Part shown: positions 62,943 through 64,000 of the stretch, piece by piece | Numbering within the stretch: position 1 is the stretch's first letter | Layout: the number at the start of each line of letters is the position of its first letter | NCBI RefSeq assembly: GCF_019145435.1 | Contig: NZ_JAHSTS010000001.1 | Span: 696,001-760,000, forward strand | DNA length: 64,000 nt | Reading direction: 5' to 3' | From: Pseudomonas ekonensis | GTDB taxonomy: Bacteria; Pseudomonadota; Gammaproteobacteria; Pseudomonadales; Pseudomonadaceae | The notes under the pieces: model-generated | Databases searched by the model: none | Seen by the model: only the letters and a program-made list of their open reading frames with translations | Told to the model about the DNA's origin: nothing | Made by a program: the position numbers and the translations under genes

Positions 62943-64000
62943 GTGACTTCCATCTTCTGGTACGACTACGAGACCACCGGCATCAACCCGCGCAGCGACC
63001 GCCCGCTGCAGGTGGCCGGCATCCGCACCGACCACGCGCTCAACGAGATCGGCGAGCCGGTCAACCTCTATTGCCGGCCCGGCGACGACATCCTGCCGCA
63101 TCCGGCGGCGTGCGCGATCACCGGTATCACGCCCGGCCGCCTGGCCGGCGATGGCCTGAGCGAAGCCGACTTCATGACCCGGGTGCATGCGCAACTGGCG
63201 GCGCCCGGCACCTGCGGCGCGGGCTACAACACCCTGCGCTTCGATGATGAAATGACCCGTTACAGCCTGTACCGCAACTTCTTCGATCCCTATGCCCGGG
63301 AATGGCAGGGCGGCAACAGCCGCTGGGACCTGATCGACGTGGTGCGCACCGCCTACGCCTTGCGTCCGGACGGCCTGGAATGGCCCACCGACGACGAAGG
63401 GCGGGTGACGCTCAAGCTCGAACGCCTGACCGCCGCCAACGGCATCGACCACGGGCATGCCCACGAAGCGCTGTCGGACGTGCGCGCCACCATCGCCCTG
63501 GCGCGGCTGATCCGCGAGAAACAGCCGAAACTGTATGACTGGCTGTTCCAGCTGCGCAGCAAACAGAAGGTCATGGATCAGATCCGCCTGATGCAGCCGA
63601 TGGTGCACATCTCCGGCCGCTTCTCGGCGGCGCGGCACTATGTGGGCGTGGTGCTGCCGTTGGCCTGGCATCCGCGCAACCGCAACGCGCTGATCGTCTG
63701 CGACCTGCACCTCGATCCGCAGGGGCTGCTGGATCTGGATGCCGAGACCCTGCGCCGGCGCCTGTACACCCGCCGCGAAGACCTGGCCGAAGGCGAACTG
63801 CCGGTGCCGCTCAAGCAGATCCACATCAACCGCTGTCCGGTGGTGGCGCCGATGTCGGTATTGCGTGCCGAAGATCAACAACGGCTCGGGCTGGACATGG
63901 CGTTGTATCAGGCCCGTGCCTTGCGGCTAAGTGACGCACAGCAAGTTTGGAAAGATAAGATCCCGGCCATTTACGCCAGTGAGGAATTCATCCCGAGCGA
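62943..64000 (+). CDS. sbcB: Exodeoxyribonuclease I (partial, 3' end beyond window)
   Basis: The first 352 codons of exonuclease I, a processive 3'-5' single-strand DNase used in repair and recombination. The DEDDh catalytic residues are visible: WYDYETTGINP (Asp and Glu), GYNTLRFDDEM (Asp) and HAHEALSDVRATIALA (His and Asp). An SH3-like/ExoI C-terminal region begins after GRFSAARHYVGVVLPLAWHP. The start is GTG behind CAGGAA. The gene runs off the window in frame; the full protein is usually about 475 residues. It lies next to the RDD gene, as at PA4316-PA4317. Confidence 0.93.
   Translation, partial: MTSIFWYDYETTGINPRSDRPLQVAGIRTDHALNEIGEPVNLYCRPGDDILPHPAACAITGITPGRLAGDGLSEADFMTRVHAQLAAPGTCGAGYNTLRFDDEMTRYSLYRNFFDPYAREWQGGNSRWDLIDVVRTAYALRPDGLEWPTDDEGRVTLKLERLTAANGIDHGHAHEALSDVRATIALARLIREKQPKLYDWLFQLRSKQKVMDQIRLMQPMVHISGRFSAARHYVGVVLPLAWHPRNRNALIVCDLHLDPQGLLDLDAETLRRRLYTRREDLAEGELPVPLKQIHINRCPVVAPMSVLRAEDQQRLGLDMALYQARALRLSDAQQVWKDKIPAIYASEEFIPS

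Overview
The window is a stretch of a Pseudomonas chromosome, most likely from the P. fluorescens species complex. The evidence is the high G+C content, the many REP/REPIN palindromes in intergenic gaps, and a block of core genes (sbcB, RDD, SpoIIM, DUF4129, DUF4350, MoxR, DUF58, PilZ, small lipoprotein, pyk, enoyl-CoA hydratase, ferredoxin reductase, diguanylate cyclase, fumarase) in the order I remember for P. aeruginosa PAO1 PA4316-PA4333.

Region by region: 0-1 kb has the end of a probable metallo-hydrolase gene and a NAD(P)-binding oxidoreductase. 1-9.5 kb is a catabolic and uptake island: a LysR regulator, diverging from a thiamine-diphosphate decarboxylase and an aldehyde dehydrogenase (guanidino-keto-acid route), then a polyamine-type ABC importer. 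A shared sequence upstream of both transcription units looks like the LysR operator. 9.7-13.9 kb holds an AraC regulator, a monooxygenase-like protein, a flavin reductase, a small exported repeat protein and a COG4705 membrane protein. 14-18.9 kb is a dicarboxylate/2-oxoglutarate-type MHS transporter with its two-component system; a sigma-54 promoter and two palindromic upstream sites precede the transporter gene.

18.9-31.8 kb (minus strand) encodes the B and C components of an ABC-type toxin complex (Tc): one TcB (SpvB/TcdB-like) and three RHS-core TcC proteins, each with a different unrecognised C-terminal tip, plus a remnant of a further tip. 32-39.8 kb is the core block from fumarase to PilZ. 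40.2-55.8 kb (plus strand) holds the A side of the complex: an Ig-like repeat protein, TcA split into two proteins, and a 1572-residue protein that alternates invasin-type Ig domains with a second repeated module I do not recognise. The core block resumes at 55.9 kb (DUF58-MoxR-DUF4350-DUF4129-SpoIIM-RDD operon) and ends in sbcB, cut by the window edge. The TcA operon therefore appears to be inserted between the PilZ and DUF58 genes.

The signal I consider most interesting is regulatory: both Tc loci carry a 20-bp CT-N12-AG dyad (the lux/las-box pattern) 60-80 bp before the first gene, with the same centre and a plausible -10 element at the right distance, and a third such dyad lies before the first TcA gene. 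No luxI or luxR gene is in the window, so a LuxR-type protein encoded elsewhere may coordinate the two divergent halves of the toxin. No lysis cassette, secretion system or immunity gene accompanies the Tc genes.
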